Part shown: one piece after another, positions 7,839 through 16,334 of the stretch
Layout: each line of letters opens with the position of its first letter
Numbering within the stretch: position 1 is the first letter of the stretch
From: Methanofollis sp. W23
GTDB lineage: Archaea > Halobacteriota > Methanomicrobia > Methanomicrobiales > Methanofollaceae
Assembly: GCF_017875325.1 (NCBI RefSeq)
Contig: NZ_JAGGMN010000001.1
Location: 1,178,001-1,242,000, forward strand
Length of the DNA: 64,000 bases
Direction of reading: 5' to 3'
The notes under the pieces: generated by a model
The model's database searches: none
What the model was told of the DNA's origin: nothing
The model's input: only the letters and a program-made list of their open reading frames with translations
Made by a program: the position numbers and the translations under genes

Positions 7839-8378
7839 ATGCACCGCAGACCCGCCGCCCTCCTCCTCGCCTTCGCCCTCGTCGCCATCACCCACGGCGC
7901 CGTCCTCGGGGAGGAAGTGACGCTCACCGGCACGGCCCCCGCAGGGGAGACCGTCTACCTCTTCTTCACCGGCCCAAACCTCCCGGCCGGAGGCGTCGAC
8001 CTCGTGCACCTCGACGCCGTCGCAACCGGCGAGCCTGAGACCTTCACCACCGTCACCGCCGGCGACGACGGCAGGTGGCGATACCGCTGGAAGACCGCCG
8101 GCCTCGGGATCGATCCAGGCACCTACACCGTCTACGCCTCTGACCGCCCGGCCGCGCACAACGACCTCGGGACAAGCGACGCGACCTACTCCACCCTTGC
8201 CGTCAGCCTCAGGCGTCCTGGCCTCGTCATCGACGGACCCGACGAGACACCCAAAGAGACCCCGACGACCCGGGTCGAAGAGACCGAGACCCCGGAGACC
8301 CCGGCCACCACCACGCCCTCACCAGGCCTTGCCGCGGCCGCCGCCCTCGCCCTTCTCATCGCGAAGCGCCGCCCCTGA
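7839..8378 (+). CDS. Secreted surface protein with Thr/Pro-rich stalk and C-terminal sorting-type tail
   Basis: A 179-residue protein with a signal peptide (MHRRPAALLLAFALVAITHG, cleavage near GEE), a beta-rich middle, a stalk rich in Thr/Pro/Glu (TPKETPTTRVEETETPETP), then PSPG, a hydrophobic stretch (LAAAAALALLIA) and a basic end KRRP. That tripartite tail resembles archaeosortase-processed PGF-CTERM-like signals and would anchor the protein at the cell surface; which sorting enzyme acts is inference. Its stop codon is directly adjacent to the stop of the convergent zinc protein gene. Confidence 0.7.
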   Translation: MHRRPAALLLAFALVAITHGAVLGEEVTLTGTAPAGETVYLFFTGPNLPAGGVDLVHLDAVATGEPETFTTVTAGDDGRWRYRWKTAGLGIDPGTYTVYASDRPAAHNDLGTSDATYSTLAVSLRRPGLVIDGPDETPKETPTTRVEETETPETPATTTPSPGLAAAAALALLIAKRRP

Positions 8379-8561
8379 TCAGTCGTACTTCCCCTTCACC
8401 CCGGCCCACCCGGTATACCCGCAATAAATACACCCGTCCCCCCCGCACTCCTCACACCGCCGGGCAGGCTTCCTGACCCGCACCTTCCCGGTCTTCTCGC
8501 AGTACATACAGCCCGCACCCTCGCAGTGGTTGCAGACCACCTCCTCGTATTCAATCTCCAT
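8379..8561 (-). CDS. Small zinc-binding protein with two tandem CxxC-x4-CxxC modules
   Basis: A 60-residue protein containing two copies of the same module: VCNHCEGAGCMYCEKTGKV and RCEECGGDGCIYCGYTG. Each has four cysteines in a C-x2-C-x4-C-x2-C layout with the glycine pattern of DnaJ-type zinc modules (CxxCxGxG). It most likely binds two zinc ions and may act in protein or nucleic-acid contacts. The ATG at 8561 is chosen because the protein upstream of it looks unstructured. The gene is convergent with and immediately abuts the secreted-protein gene. Confidence 0.7.
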   Translation of the reverse strand: MEIEYEEVVCNHCEGAGCMYCEKTGKVRVRKPARRCEECGGDGCIYCGYTGWAGVKGKYD

Positions 8562-8649
8562 ACCATTCTTTTGCCCCAGATGAGGCATTAACCCATCGAA
8601 AACCACCCCTCCAGACAAGACTTATCACGTTCCCTGCCCATCCTCCCGC

Positions 8650-9204
8650 ATGCGCGAACTCGGACGCCAGGCCGTCCACCTCATCTTCGGCCTCGGCATC
8701 GCCGCAGTCCTCCTCATCCCCATCCCCGGGCTTGCCCCCAAAATCTATGCCGCCTTCCTCATCGCCGGCCTCATCATCAGCGAAGCGATCCTCCACGGCC
8801 GCCACGTCCCCCTCTTCACCGCGATCGTCGAGGCCTTCGAACGCAAAGAGACCATCCCTGGAAAAGGCGCCGCATACTTCGTGGCCGCCGCCCTCTTCTC
8901 CTCGATCTTCTACGACCCCCCCACCGCCTTCATCGCCGTCCTCTCCCTTGCCGTCCTCGACTCGGTCGCCACCGTCGCCGGACTCACCTTCGGCCGCCAC
9001 CCACTCGTCAACGGCCGGACCCTCGAAGGCTCTGCCGGCGGGTTCCTCGCACTCGCCGCCGTCCTCCTCATCCTCCTCCCTCCCCTCGCCGCCCTCATCG
9101 CCGCAGCCACCGCCATGCTCGCCGAACTCCTCTCGCCAGTCGACGACAACCTCGTCATCCCCCCGGCCGTCGGGGCCGTCCTCACCGCCCTATCCTGGAC
9201 CTGA
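8650..9204 (+). CDS. Diacylglycerol/polyprenol kinase family membrane protein
   Basis: A 184-residue polytopic membrane protein (about six helices) with the features of the dolichol kinase / cytidylyltransferase-like superfamily: an N-terminal RQAVHLIFGL, a conserved KETIPGKGAAYF loop, LDSVATVAG, GRTLEGSAGGF and a C-terminal ELLSPVDDNLVIP motif. Members phosphorylate lipid alcohols, often with CTP. In archaea a role in recycling polyprenol carriers for glycosylation is plausible but inferred. A TATA-like CTTATCAC 26 bp before the ATG suggests a leaderless mRNA. Its last 23 bp overlap the convergent kinase gene. Confidence 0.78.
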   Translation: MRELGRQAVHLIFGLGIAAVLLIPIPGLAPKIYAAFLIAGLIISEAILHGRHVPLFTAIVEAFERKETIPGKGAAYFVAAALFSSIFYDPPTAFIAVLSLAVLDSVATVAGLTFGRHPLVNGRTLEGSAGGFLALAAVLLILLPPLAALIAAATAMLAELLSPVDDNLVIPPAVGAVLTALSWT

Positions 9205-12142
9205 ACAACCCCTCGGGCACCGCGATCTCGAAACACGCCCCCTCCCCCTCCCGACCAGTCTCGGCGATCGTCATCCCGGTGATATCCAGGATCTCCCTCA
9301 CCAGGAAGAGCCCGTACCCCGTATTCTTCCCAAACCCCGCCTCGAAGATCTGGGGCTTATGCTCGACCGGCACCCCTGCCCCATCGTCCTCGATGACCAG
9401 GACACCCCCCTCCTCGCTCTCCCTGAACGAGACCCTGATCTCCGAGACCTCGTTACCGTGCCGCACCGAATTTTCAAACAAATTAAAGACCGCCTTCTGG
9501 AGCATCGGGTCGGCAAAGACCTCCAGCGCCCCGGTCTCCACCGTGAGCGCGACCCCATTCACACCCAGGTCGCCGGCCGCCTGCCGCACCACCTCCTCCA
9601 GTCCCTGCCACTCAGGAGCCTTCACGCCCATATTCTCGTAGTCACGCGTGAACAGGATCTGCCGCTTGATCTTGTCGGTCAGGTCCATACATGAACTGAC
9701 CCGCCCGCTAAGGGCACGGTCCGCCCCGGCCGAGCGCCCGATGAGATACAGGTAACCCTGCAATGCCACGATCTGGTTGACGATATCATGCCGCGTCACC
9801 CCGTTGAGAATATTCAGTTTCTTATTCGCCTTCTTCAGCGCCTCCTCATACCCCCTGACCTCGGTGATATCCTGGTGGACCCCGGTCATCCTGAGCGCCC
9901 GGCCCTGCTCGTCCCTCTGCACTACCTTTCCCTGGCTCCGCACCCATGCCCATCGTCCATCTCCCCGCCTCATCCTGAACTCGACATGATAATACTGGAT
10001 CATCCCGTCAATATGCGCCCGCAAGGTCTCCTGGACACGAGGATAATCCTCAGGATGGATGAGATCGTCCCAGAGCCGATCACTTCTCTCCAGTTCGCCC
10101 TGGTCATACCGGAGCATCTGCTCATAGATCTGGTTGAAGAGCAACTCCCCTGAGGACGGGTTCCAGTCCCACACCCCCAGGTTGGCCCCTGAGATGACCA
10201 GGTTCATCGTCTCCTCGCTCTCCTTCAGCGCCCGCACCGCCTCGTTGCGCCTGGTGATGTCCCGCGAGATCGCCGAGAACCCGGTGACCGACCCGTCTTC
10301 ATCCCTCATCGGCGAGATCGTGATCGAGACCTCGACCTCCCTCCCGTCCTTTCTCCTCCGCCTGCTCTCGTAATGCTCGGTCGTCTCGCCCCTCCTGATC
10401 CGCCTGACGACCGCCATGAACTCGCTCTTCCGGTCCTCAGGGGCCAACATCGAGACATGACGGCCGATCATCTCGTCAGGGGCATACCCATAGATTGTCT
10501 CTGCCGCAGAGTTCCAGCTCGTGATCACGCCCTCCAGGTCAGTCCCAAAGATCGCGTCCTCTGAGGACTCGACGATGGCCGCAAGCCTGAGCCGTTCGGC
10601 CTCGGCCTTCTTCTCTGTGGTCACATCGCGGAAGACGAGCACTACCCCCACAATCCTGCCGTCCCGGTCCCTGATCGGGGCGGCACTGTCCGCGATCAAC
10701 CGCTCGCTCCCGTCTCGCGCGATGAGCGCGGTGTGGTTCACCAGACCCACCACCCGCCCGGTCTCGATCACCCGCGTCACCGGGTTCTCGGCCGTCCTGC
10801 GGGTTTTCTCGTTGATGATGACAAAGACCTCGTCGAGGGGATGGCCCAGCGCCTCTTTCTCGATCCACCCGGTCATCCCCTCGGCCACGGCATTGAGCAT
10901 CACCACCCGCCCCATCTCGTCGGTCACGACCACTCCGTCCCCGATCGAACGGAGAGTGACATTCAGACGCTCCTCGCTCTCCCTGAGTGCCTGCTCGGCC
11001 TGTCTCTGCCTGGTGACATCGCGCATGATACTCTGGGCGCCACAGATCCCCCCTTCCTTGTCAAAGACAGGACCGCCGTTCATCTCGAGGTCGGCACACT
11101 CGCCGTTCTTCTGCACCACCCGGACATGCAACCCCTCGAAGAACTCCCCTTCAAGCGTCCTCCTGAAATGCTCCTGGATCCTCTCAAGGTCTGGACCCCC
11201 GACAAAGGACGGGTATGACTCTCCGACCATCTCTTCAGGCGTGTATCCGATGATCCGCTCCATCGACGGGGATGCGAAGGTGATCGTCCCGTCCCTCTCT
11301 CCAATAGTGACGCCGTCATAGATCCCCTCGGCGATGACCCGGTATTTGGTCTCCGCCTCCATGAGGGCTTCTTGTGCCTTTTCTCTCTCAGAAATGTCGA
11401 CGGCGATCCCGTGAAGACCGACGAACTGGCCGTCCCCATCCCAGAGCGGCGTAAAAGTGAGGAGGACGGGGAACGCCTTTTCCCTGTCTCTTTGCCGCAG
11501 AACCCTGGTCTCATAATTGATCACTGGTTCACCGGTCCTGACCATCTCGCTCCCCCGCTCCCATGCCGCCTGCCGGTCGTCAGGGTGGAGATAGAGGTCC
11601 CACTTCTGGCCGATCACCTCCTCACGGCTCATCTCGAGTGCGGCAAGTCCGTACTTGTTGAGATAGGTGATCTCTCCCTCCCGGTCGGCCCTGAAGAGGA
11701 TGTTTGGGAGACTCTCCACCAACTCCCGGTAATTTTTCTCCGACTCCCGCAGCGCCCGTTCGGTCCACCTCCTGTTCACCGCCTGCCTGACCTTGTGGGC
11801 CAGTTCGGTGAACTGGGAGACTGGATCTCCCCCCTTCTGGAGATAAAAATCTGCACCACTGTTCAGAGCCTCGATCACCACCTCTTCCCGCCCCTTTCCA
11901 GTGAAGAGGATGAAAGGCATCCCTGGGAAAAGACGGCGGACCGCCTTGAGAAAGGCGATCCCGCTGGTCTGGGGCATCTCATAGTCCGAGACGATGGCAT
12001 CGTACCTGTGGGACCTGAGACAGGCCATCGCCTCTTCGGCCGACCCCGCCACGTCGACACAGAATCCCCCCTGGTCTTCAAGAAATTCCCTCCCCACCTC
12101 TAAAATCGCGGGTTCGTCGTCCACCAACAGCAGATGAATCAT
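9182..12142 (-). CDS. Hybrid two-component sensor: receiver domain, about five PAS domains, histidine kinase
   Basis: A 986-residue soluble signalling protein. Residues 1-120 form a receiver domain (LLVDDEP, phospho-acceptor Asp in IVSDYEMP, conserved Lys in LQKGG). About five PAS domains follow (roughly 133-255, 263-385, 390-505, 515-635, 640-770), with PAS S-box motifs such as FSAISRDITRR and WDLYLHPDDR. The transmitter has the phosphoacceptor motif TRHDIVNQ and an HATPase with N box NLFENSVRHG, G1 DDGAGVP and G2 GYGLFLVREIL. No membrane segment is seen, so the signal is probably cytosolic (redox or ligand). The C-terminal cassette closely matches that of the kinase at 33728-35047. No partner regulator lies nearby. 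Confidence 0.92.
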   Translation of the reverse strand: MIHLLLVDDEPAILEVGREFLEDQGGFCVDVAGSAEEAMACLRSHRYDAIVSDYEMPQTSGIAFLKAVRRLFPGMPFILFTGKGREEVVIEALNSGADFYLQKGGDPVSQFTELAHKVRQAVNRRWTERALRESEKNYRELVESLPNILFRADREGEITYLNKYGLAALEMSREEVIGQKWDLYLHPDDRQAAWERGSEMVRTGEPVINYETRVLRQRDREKAFPVLLTFTPLWDGDGQFVGLHGIAVDISEREKAQEALMEAETKYRVIAEGIYDGVTIGERDGTITFASPSMERIIGYTPEEMVGESYPSFVGGPDLERIQEHFRRTLEGEFFEGLHVRVVQKNGECADLEMNGGPVFDKEGGICGAQSIMRDVTRQRQAEQALRESEERLNVTLRSIGDGVVVTDEMGRVVMLNAVAEGMTGWIEKEALGHPLDEVFVIINEKTRRTAENPVTRVIETGRVVGLVNHTALIARDGSERLIADSAAPIRDRDGRIVGVVLVFRDVTTEKKAEAERLRLAAIVESSEDAIFGTDLEGVITSWNSAAETIYGYAPDEMIGRHVSMLAPEDRKSEFMAVVRRIRRGETTEHYESRRRRKDGREVEVSITISPMRDEDGSVTGFSAISRDITRRNEAVRALKESEETMNLVISGANLGVWDWNPSSGELLFNQIYEQMLRYDQGELERSDRLWDDLIHPEDYPRVQETLRAHIDGMIQYYHVEFRMRRGDGRWAWVRSQGKVVQRDEQGRALRMTGVHQDITEVRGYEEALKKANKKLNILNGVTRHDIVNQIVALQGYLYLIGRSAGADRALSGRVSSCMDLTDKIKRQILFTRDYENMGVKAPEWQGLEEVVRQAAGDLGVNGVALTVETGALEVFADPMLQKAVFNLFENSVRHGNEVSEIRVSFRESEEGGVLVIEDDGAGVPVEHKPQIFEAGFGKNTGYGLFLVREILDITGMTIAETGREGEGACFEIAVPEGLFRSRIGR

Positions 12143-12255
12143 ATTTCACCACCAACTCAGCAGGATTCTAATCGACCATTCGATCGACGATATATATTAT
12201 TTATTCCATATGTCGTCGCCAGGAAAATCTCTTGACAAAGAAAAGAATAAAAATG

Positions 12256-12487
12256 GGCTCTGTAGAAACCCTCTGGATGCCTCTCTCTGGCGGGGGGCGT
12301 GCCGCCCCCCGAACCCCCTCGAATATGATCGCTCGGGGCCCTGAGCACCCTCTTCAGGAACGTCGAATATGCCTCCCTGTCCTGATCTCCGCCCAGGGGA
12401 TCAGGGGGCAACCCCCCGGGCAAGAGACTATGGGAAGGCAATCCAATCGCCCTCACACCAAGAATGAGCGAGGAGTCCCACAGGGCC
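12256..12487 (+). mobile_element. Family A MITE-like element, full 232-bp copy
   Basis: It starts GGCTCTGTAGAAA and ends GGAGTCCCACAGGGCC, a decayed right end. It includes both GC hairpins, the first being GGGGGGCGTGCCGCCCCCC. No target duplication is recognisable (flanks TAAAAATG and GACTTTTT). It lies in the divergent spacer between the hybrid kinase and the DUF1624 gene. Confidence 0.75.
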
Positions 12488-12556
12488 GACTTTTTCTCTT
12501 CTATGCGGCGTGAAAAGAGTCATCACCTCTTGGGGTGTATAGTTCTCACTCCAGAT

Positions 12557-13348
12557 ATGCCGCACCCGCACCAGACCCGGGTCCAGGACCTCGTGACCGG
12601 AATCTTCTCCACCCATAGCGCGGGCCGCAGGTTCCTGGAGATCGACCTCCTGCGCGGGGTGGCGATCCTGATGATGGTCCTCTACCACTTCCTCTTCGAC
12701 CTCTCCTTCTTCGGGATCGCCGACGTCGAGGTGCACACCGGCGTCTGGAAATCCTTTGCCCTTGCCACGGCCTCGCTCTTCATCGCCCTTGCCGGGCTCT
12801 CGCTTCCCATCAGTTATGCAAGAAGAAAAGACAGGCTTTCAGGGCAGGCACTCTGGGCCGACTATGCACGACGTGGCGGGAAGATCTTCCTGTACGGTCT
12901 CCTCGTCACCCTCGCCACCTGGCTCTACCTCGGCGACGGGTTCGTGGTCTTCGGGATCCTCCACCTCATCGGATTTGCCATCATCGTCGCCCCTTTCTTT
13001 CTCAGGTTCGGACTCTGGAACTTCCTTATCGGAGCGACGGTCGTCCTCGCCTCCGTCCCTCTCGCCGGGGTCAACGGTCCGTACTGGCTCCTCTGGCTCG
13101 GGGTCCACCCGGCCTCCTTCTACAGCGTCGACTATGTCCCGGTCATCCCCTGGCTCGGTGTCGCCCTCATCGGGATGGCGATCGGGTTCTGGCTGTACCC
13201 TGACGGGAAGAGGCGGTTTGGTGTCCCTGAGGTGCACCACTGGTGGGCGGACCTCCTCTCGCTTTTTGGCAGGAACTCGCTCTTCATCTATCTCGTCCAC
13301 CAGCCCGTGATCGTGGGAGTGATGATGGCCCTTGGACTGGTGGCGTGA
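12557..13348 (+). CDS. DUF1624 / heparan-alpha-glucosaminide acetyltransferase-like membrane protein
   Basis: A 263-residue integral membrane protein with about seven helices. The beginning FLEIDLLRGVAILMMVLYHFLFDLSFFG is the classic R-G-x-A-I-x-M-x-x-x-H-x-x-F-D signature of DUF1624/HGSNAT-like proteins, with the conserved His in helix 1 thought to take part in acyl transfer across the membrane. The end SLFIYLVHQPVIVGVMMALG also fits. The substrate in archaea is unknown; surface glycan acetylation is an inference. The ATG at 12557 is preferred over an upstream in-frame ATG at 12464, which would start inside the family A element. Confidence 0.82.
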   Translation: MPHPHQTRVQDLVTGIFSTHSAGRRFLEIDLLRGVAILMMVLYHFLFDLSFFGIADVEVHTGVWKSFALATASLFIALAGLSLPISYARRKDRLSGQALWADYARRGGKIFLYGLLVTLATWLYLGDGFVVFGILHLIGFAIIVAPFFLRFGLWNFLIGATVVLASVPLAGVNGPYWLLWLGVHPASFYSVDYVPVIPWLGVALIGMAIGFWLYPDGKRRFGVPEVHHWWADLLSLFGRNSLFIYLVHQPVIVGVMMALGLVA

Positions 13349-13365
13349 GGAGAAGGAGGCGAGAA

Positions 13366-13424
13366 GATGGGGAAGGCGGTTGAATCGTACTTGAACCAAA
13401 AAAAGTGAGGATTTCTACAGGGCC
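13366..13424 (-). repeat. Family A right-end fragment
   Basis: The block GATGGGGAAGGCGGTTGAAT followed by GTGAGGATTTCTACAGGGCC is the outer arm of family A without its partner end, just after the DUF1624 stop codon. Confidence 0.55.
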
Positions 13425-13445
13425 AAAATAAGGGGGCTTTCCCTC

Positions 13446-13877
13446 TCACGCGGACCTGACGCACCGGCCGTGCTGGAAACCGCACCGCTCGAACCCTGCG
13501 GCAATCCCGCTCTCATCGAGGGCGGCCTGCAATTCGGTCCTGAACTCCTGCATCGTCTCGAATGCCGTCTCGCAGTCTCCGTGCTCACGAGCCTCCTGCG
13601 CAGTCTTGAGGAGAGCGGTCAGCGCCGAGGTGTCGTACCCGCTCTCATCGAGAGCGCCGAGCACCGGGGCCGCAGGGTATGCGCCGTGGTTGCCCGCACC
13701 AAACCCGTGCCCGCCGAATCTGTTCTCCTCGCATACAACGCCCGGCGCCCCTCCCCGGGCATAATGCATGCCAGGGGCGTCGCCGGATCCTCCGCCGAAG
13801 AATGCGCTCGCCGGCATGGCGAAGAACGCACAGACGCAGCAGAGGCATATGATTCCGATGATGCCGATCTTTCTCAT
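13446..13877 (-). CDS. Small secreted protein, unknown function
   Basis: A 143-residue protein with a signal peptide (MRKIGIIGIICLCCVCAFFA, then MPASA). A Gly/His-rich segment (GGGSGDAPGMHYARGG, GGHGFGAGNHG) is followed by a helical C-terminal half (YDTSALTALLKTAQEAREHG...MQEFRTELQAALDESG). Two cysteines flank a His near the end (CGFQHGRC). The layout recalls small periplasmic metal-handling proteins, but I do not recognise the family. A perfect 8-bp dyad at 13969 lies ~90 bp upstream and may be its operator. Confidence 0.65.
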   Translation of the reverse strand: MRKIGIIGIICLCCVCAFFAMPASAFFGGGSGDAPGMHYARGGAPGVVCEENRFGGHGFGAGNHGAYPAAPVLGALDESGYDTSALTALLKTAQEAREHGDCETAFETMQEFRTELQAALDESGIAAGFERCGFQHGRCVRSA

Positions 13878-13968
13878 GTTTTTCCTCTGGATATTCGGTG
13901 CCGGAAGGCACCCTGATCACCACTCGGCAGGTGTGGATAAATATTCCCGAAATACCCGGAGTGCAACG

Positions 13969-13988
13969 GTTGAACCGGTTGGTTCAAC
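13969..13988. promoter_or_regulatory. Perfect inverted repeat upstream of the secreted-protein gene
   Basis: GTTGAACC - GGTT - GGTTCAAC is an exact 8-bp dyad in the upstream region of the gene starting at 13877. It could be an operator or an RNA stem; no oligo-T follows on either strand, so a terminator is less likely. Confidence 0.4.
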
Positions 13989-13998
13989 GATATGATTT

Positions 13999-14575
13999 GT
14001 AGAATTTTTCATGAGGCGAGAGCACGCCTCAAGCATACGGGATGAAAATTCCTCGTCGCTTGATCGCTCTTTTTCAAGAGAGGAGAATCGATGGAGATCA
14101 TGTTCCATTAGCCGCCCCACCAATCTTCGGTCCGTGGGGGGTCCGGGGGGTAAAACCCCCCGGCGCGAGACAGCGGTGAAGATTCGACGATTTGGGGCGG
14201 CCGATCAGATCGACGTGCCTTCCCACACCCTTGCACCGGGGGCGCTGCCCCCGAACCCCGGGGATGAAGATAGGATCGGGAAGGCAGAGGACCGATCACG
14301 CTGAGGAACTTTCTATCCTCTGCGTATCGGCTTCAACGAGATATGGCGAGTTCAAACTCTCATACAAACCTGAAGAGAGGATCGTCAGGATCATTTTCAT
14401 AGTAATTTTTCATGAGGGGAAAGCACGCCTCAGACATGCCGAATGAAAATTCTATTTGGTCTCCGGCGTGTGGATCCTTGCTCCCTCTTCGGAGCAAGAC
14501 ACCAGATGAAACCACCACTTCATTGCCGCCCCCGCATATCCTCTCTCCGTGGGAGTGGCACGTCGGATCATCACG
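13999..14575 (+). repeat. Family B mosaic repeat, one near-complete and one truncated copy
   Basis: The first copy (13999-14406) starts TGTAGAATTTTTCATGAG, has a GAGGCG/CGCCTC hairpin, two GC hairpins (near 14141 and 14242) and the typical end GATCGTCAGGATCATTTTCA. A second copy begins immediately (about 14406) with the same hairpin and breaks off at about 14575. No gene lies in 13878-14611. Confidence 0.7.
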
Positions 14576-14611
14576 CTTTCACTTCAGGATCGATCCACAA
14601 CATCCAACAGT

Positions 14612-16255
14612 TCACCCCTTCTCCTCGACCTCGTCGAGGGCGTCGAGGAGTTCAGCGGCCGTGTGATACCGCCGCTCAGGATCCTTTGCCAGACACCTCC
14701 CGACGACCCGGTCCCATCCGGCAAGGGAGGGATCCATCACCGAAGGCGGCGGCGGGTCGGCGGTGAGGATCGCCATACTCACCTCGCCGATCCCCTCACC
14801 CGTGAACGGACGCCTGCCGGTGAGGAGTTCATACAGCACCACCCCAAACTGGAAGATGTCGGTCTCTCTCCCGAGGGGCCCGAACTTTGAGGGCGAAACC
14901 TGTTCTGGGGCTGCATAGTCCAGGGAGAAGGCGATCACCCCGGTTATCCCGGTATCAGCCATCTCCTTACTCAGACCCCAGTCGGTGATCTTTGGAACCC
15001 CTCCTGGTGCAAGAAGGATATTTGCCGGTTTGATATCCCGGTGGATCACCCCCCTCTCGTGGGCATATGCCAGGCCCGCAGCGACTCCCTGTGCGATCTT
15101 TACGGCCTCCGCCGGGCTCACCGGTTTCTCGATCTCCTGGAGCGACCGCTCCACATACTCCATCTCGACAAAGGGGACGGGAAGGATGTTGAGGGCGTAC
15201 AACTTCACGATATTCCGGTGGTCAAGCCCCTCCCAGATCCGCATCTCCTTGAGGAAGTAGCGCCCAGTCAGTTCGTCTGTCCCCAGGGGGATCTTGACCG
15301 CGACGACCTCGCCGTCGGTACGGCGGACCGCACGGAACACCTTCGCGTTCCCACCCCTGCCGATGTAGATCACGTCGGTGTACCGGCCCGCAAGCCCAGC
15401 GGGAAAACCCGAGGACGGAGCAGCGGTGGCCACCGCCTCGTCGTCCCCGACGATCGTCAGGGGCCCCTCGTCACCGCCGCCGGTGATGGTCATAGGCCCT
15501 CGTTCCGCAACGGTGAGACTCCGCATCTGGAGAACCGGAAGGAGTGCGGACGCAACGAGCACCAGGACCAGAAGGAGATCACCGCCCGACCCGCGGAAGA
15601 GCGGCATGATTCCGATCAGACCGACCAGGAGGAGGCCCAGCGCCGGAAACGGATGGGCCCTGAGAAGATAGACCGTCGGGACACGCCTGAACGAAGCATA
15701 CGCCAGGGCGAAGGAGGAAAAGGCAAGGTAGACAAGGCAGATACCCATGATGGCGACTGCCAGATCAGGCGCTCGCCCTCCACCGGTGACCGGGCCTGTC
15801 GCCACTACACTGAATGACGAAAGGGCGCCGATAGCGGAGACGGCGGAGAAAGATCCGAGAATACCGTACGCTACTGTGAAGAGGGCGCAAGCCCATCCGG
15901 GGAAGGCGTATCGGTAGCCACGAGACGGATCCCTCCCGAGGACAAAAAGCACGGCGACAACCAGGATGGAGAGACCGCCGCTCACGAGTGCGGTGAAGAA
16001 GGCCATCACCGTCGCGGTCATGGCGGCCTGATGTGCCGCCGGATGGATCGCGCTCCTCGCCGCCTGGAAGCCGGGTTCGTCCCCGGTGGCATTGCCCCCC
16101 CGCCAGGAATGTTGCATCTCCTGGAAATCCGGATGCGGCCCTTCGACCGGGATCATCACCTCAGTCGCTCCCATAACCGAGGCGACCACTCCGACGAGGA
16201 AAAAAAGAAGAAAACACCAGAGGGAGAGGGGCTCGGGGGATTGCATGCATGTCAC
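14612..16255 (-). CDS. Membrane Ser/Thr protein kinase (Hanks type)
   Basis: A 547-residue protein. Residues 1-245 hold an N-terminal hydrophobic segment (11-30), an extracytoplasmic loop with an HPDFQEMQHSW stretch (41-51), and further membrane helices (about 78-106, 119-155, 167-190 and 204-240). The kinase domain spans about 291-545: glycine loop IGRGGNAKVF, Lys321 in VAVKIP, Glu337, catalytic HRDIKPAN with Asp407, and DWG (Asp425) in place of DFG, a substitution that still keeps the metal-binding Asp. AAPEQ near 450 marks the end of the activation segment. It sits 79 bp downstream of the FHA/winged-helix gene on the same strand, which suggests that FHA protein is its phospho-Thr-reading partner. 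Confidence 0.92.
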   Translation of the reverse strand: MTCMQSPEPLSLWCFLLFFLVGVVASVMGATEVMIPVEGPHPDFQEMQHSWRGGNATGDEPGFQAARSAIHPAAHQAAMTATVMAFFTALVSGGLSILVVAVLFVLGRDPSRGYRYAFPGWACALFTVAYGILGSFSAVSAIGALSSFSVVATGPVTGGGRAPDLAVAIMGICLVYLAFSSFALAYASFRRVPTVYLLRAHPFPALGLLLVGLIGIMPLFRGSGGDLLLVLVLVASALLPVLQMRSLTVAERGPMTITGGGDEGPLTIVGDDEAVATAAPSSGFPAGLAGRYTDVIYIGRGGNAKVFRAVRRTDGEVVAVKIPLGTDELTGRYFLKEMRIWEGLDHRNIVKLYALNILPVPFVEMEYVERSLQEIEKPVSPAEAVKIAQGVAAGLAYAHERGVIHRDIKPANILLAPGGVPKITDWGLSKEMADTGITGVIAFSLDYAAPEQVSPSKFGPLGRETDIFQFGVVLYELLTGRRPFTGEGIGEVSMAILTADPPPPSVMDPSLAGWDRVVGRCLAKDPERRYHTAAELLDALDEVEEKG

Positions 16256-16334
16256 CGGAGAGGGGAGGTATTTTGACCTGAAAAAAATATGGGGAGACGA
16301 GGGTATGAAACCGACGGAAGGTGACCCCGCCGCC

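Noticed and set aside
12464-12556. N-terminal extension of the DUF1624 protein
   Set aside because: These codons lie in the end of a family A element; the family signature begins well after the ATG at 12557.
13969-13988. tRNA fragment (GGTTCAAC resembles a T-loop)
   Set aside because: No acceptor, D or anticodon arms around it; it is only a simple dyad.
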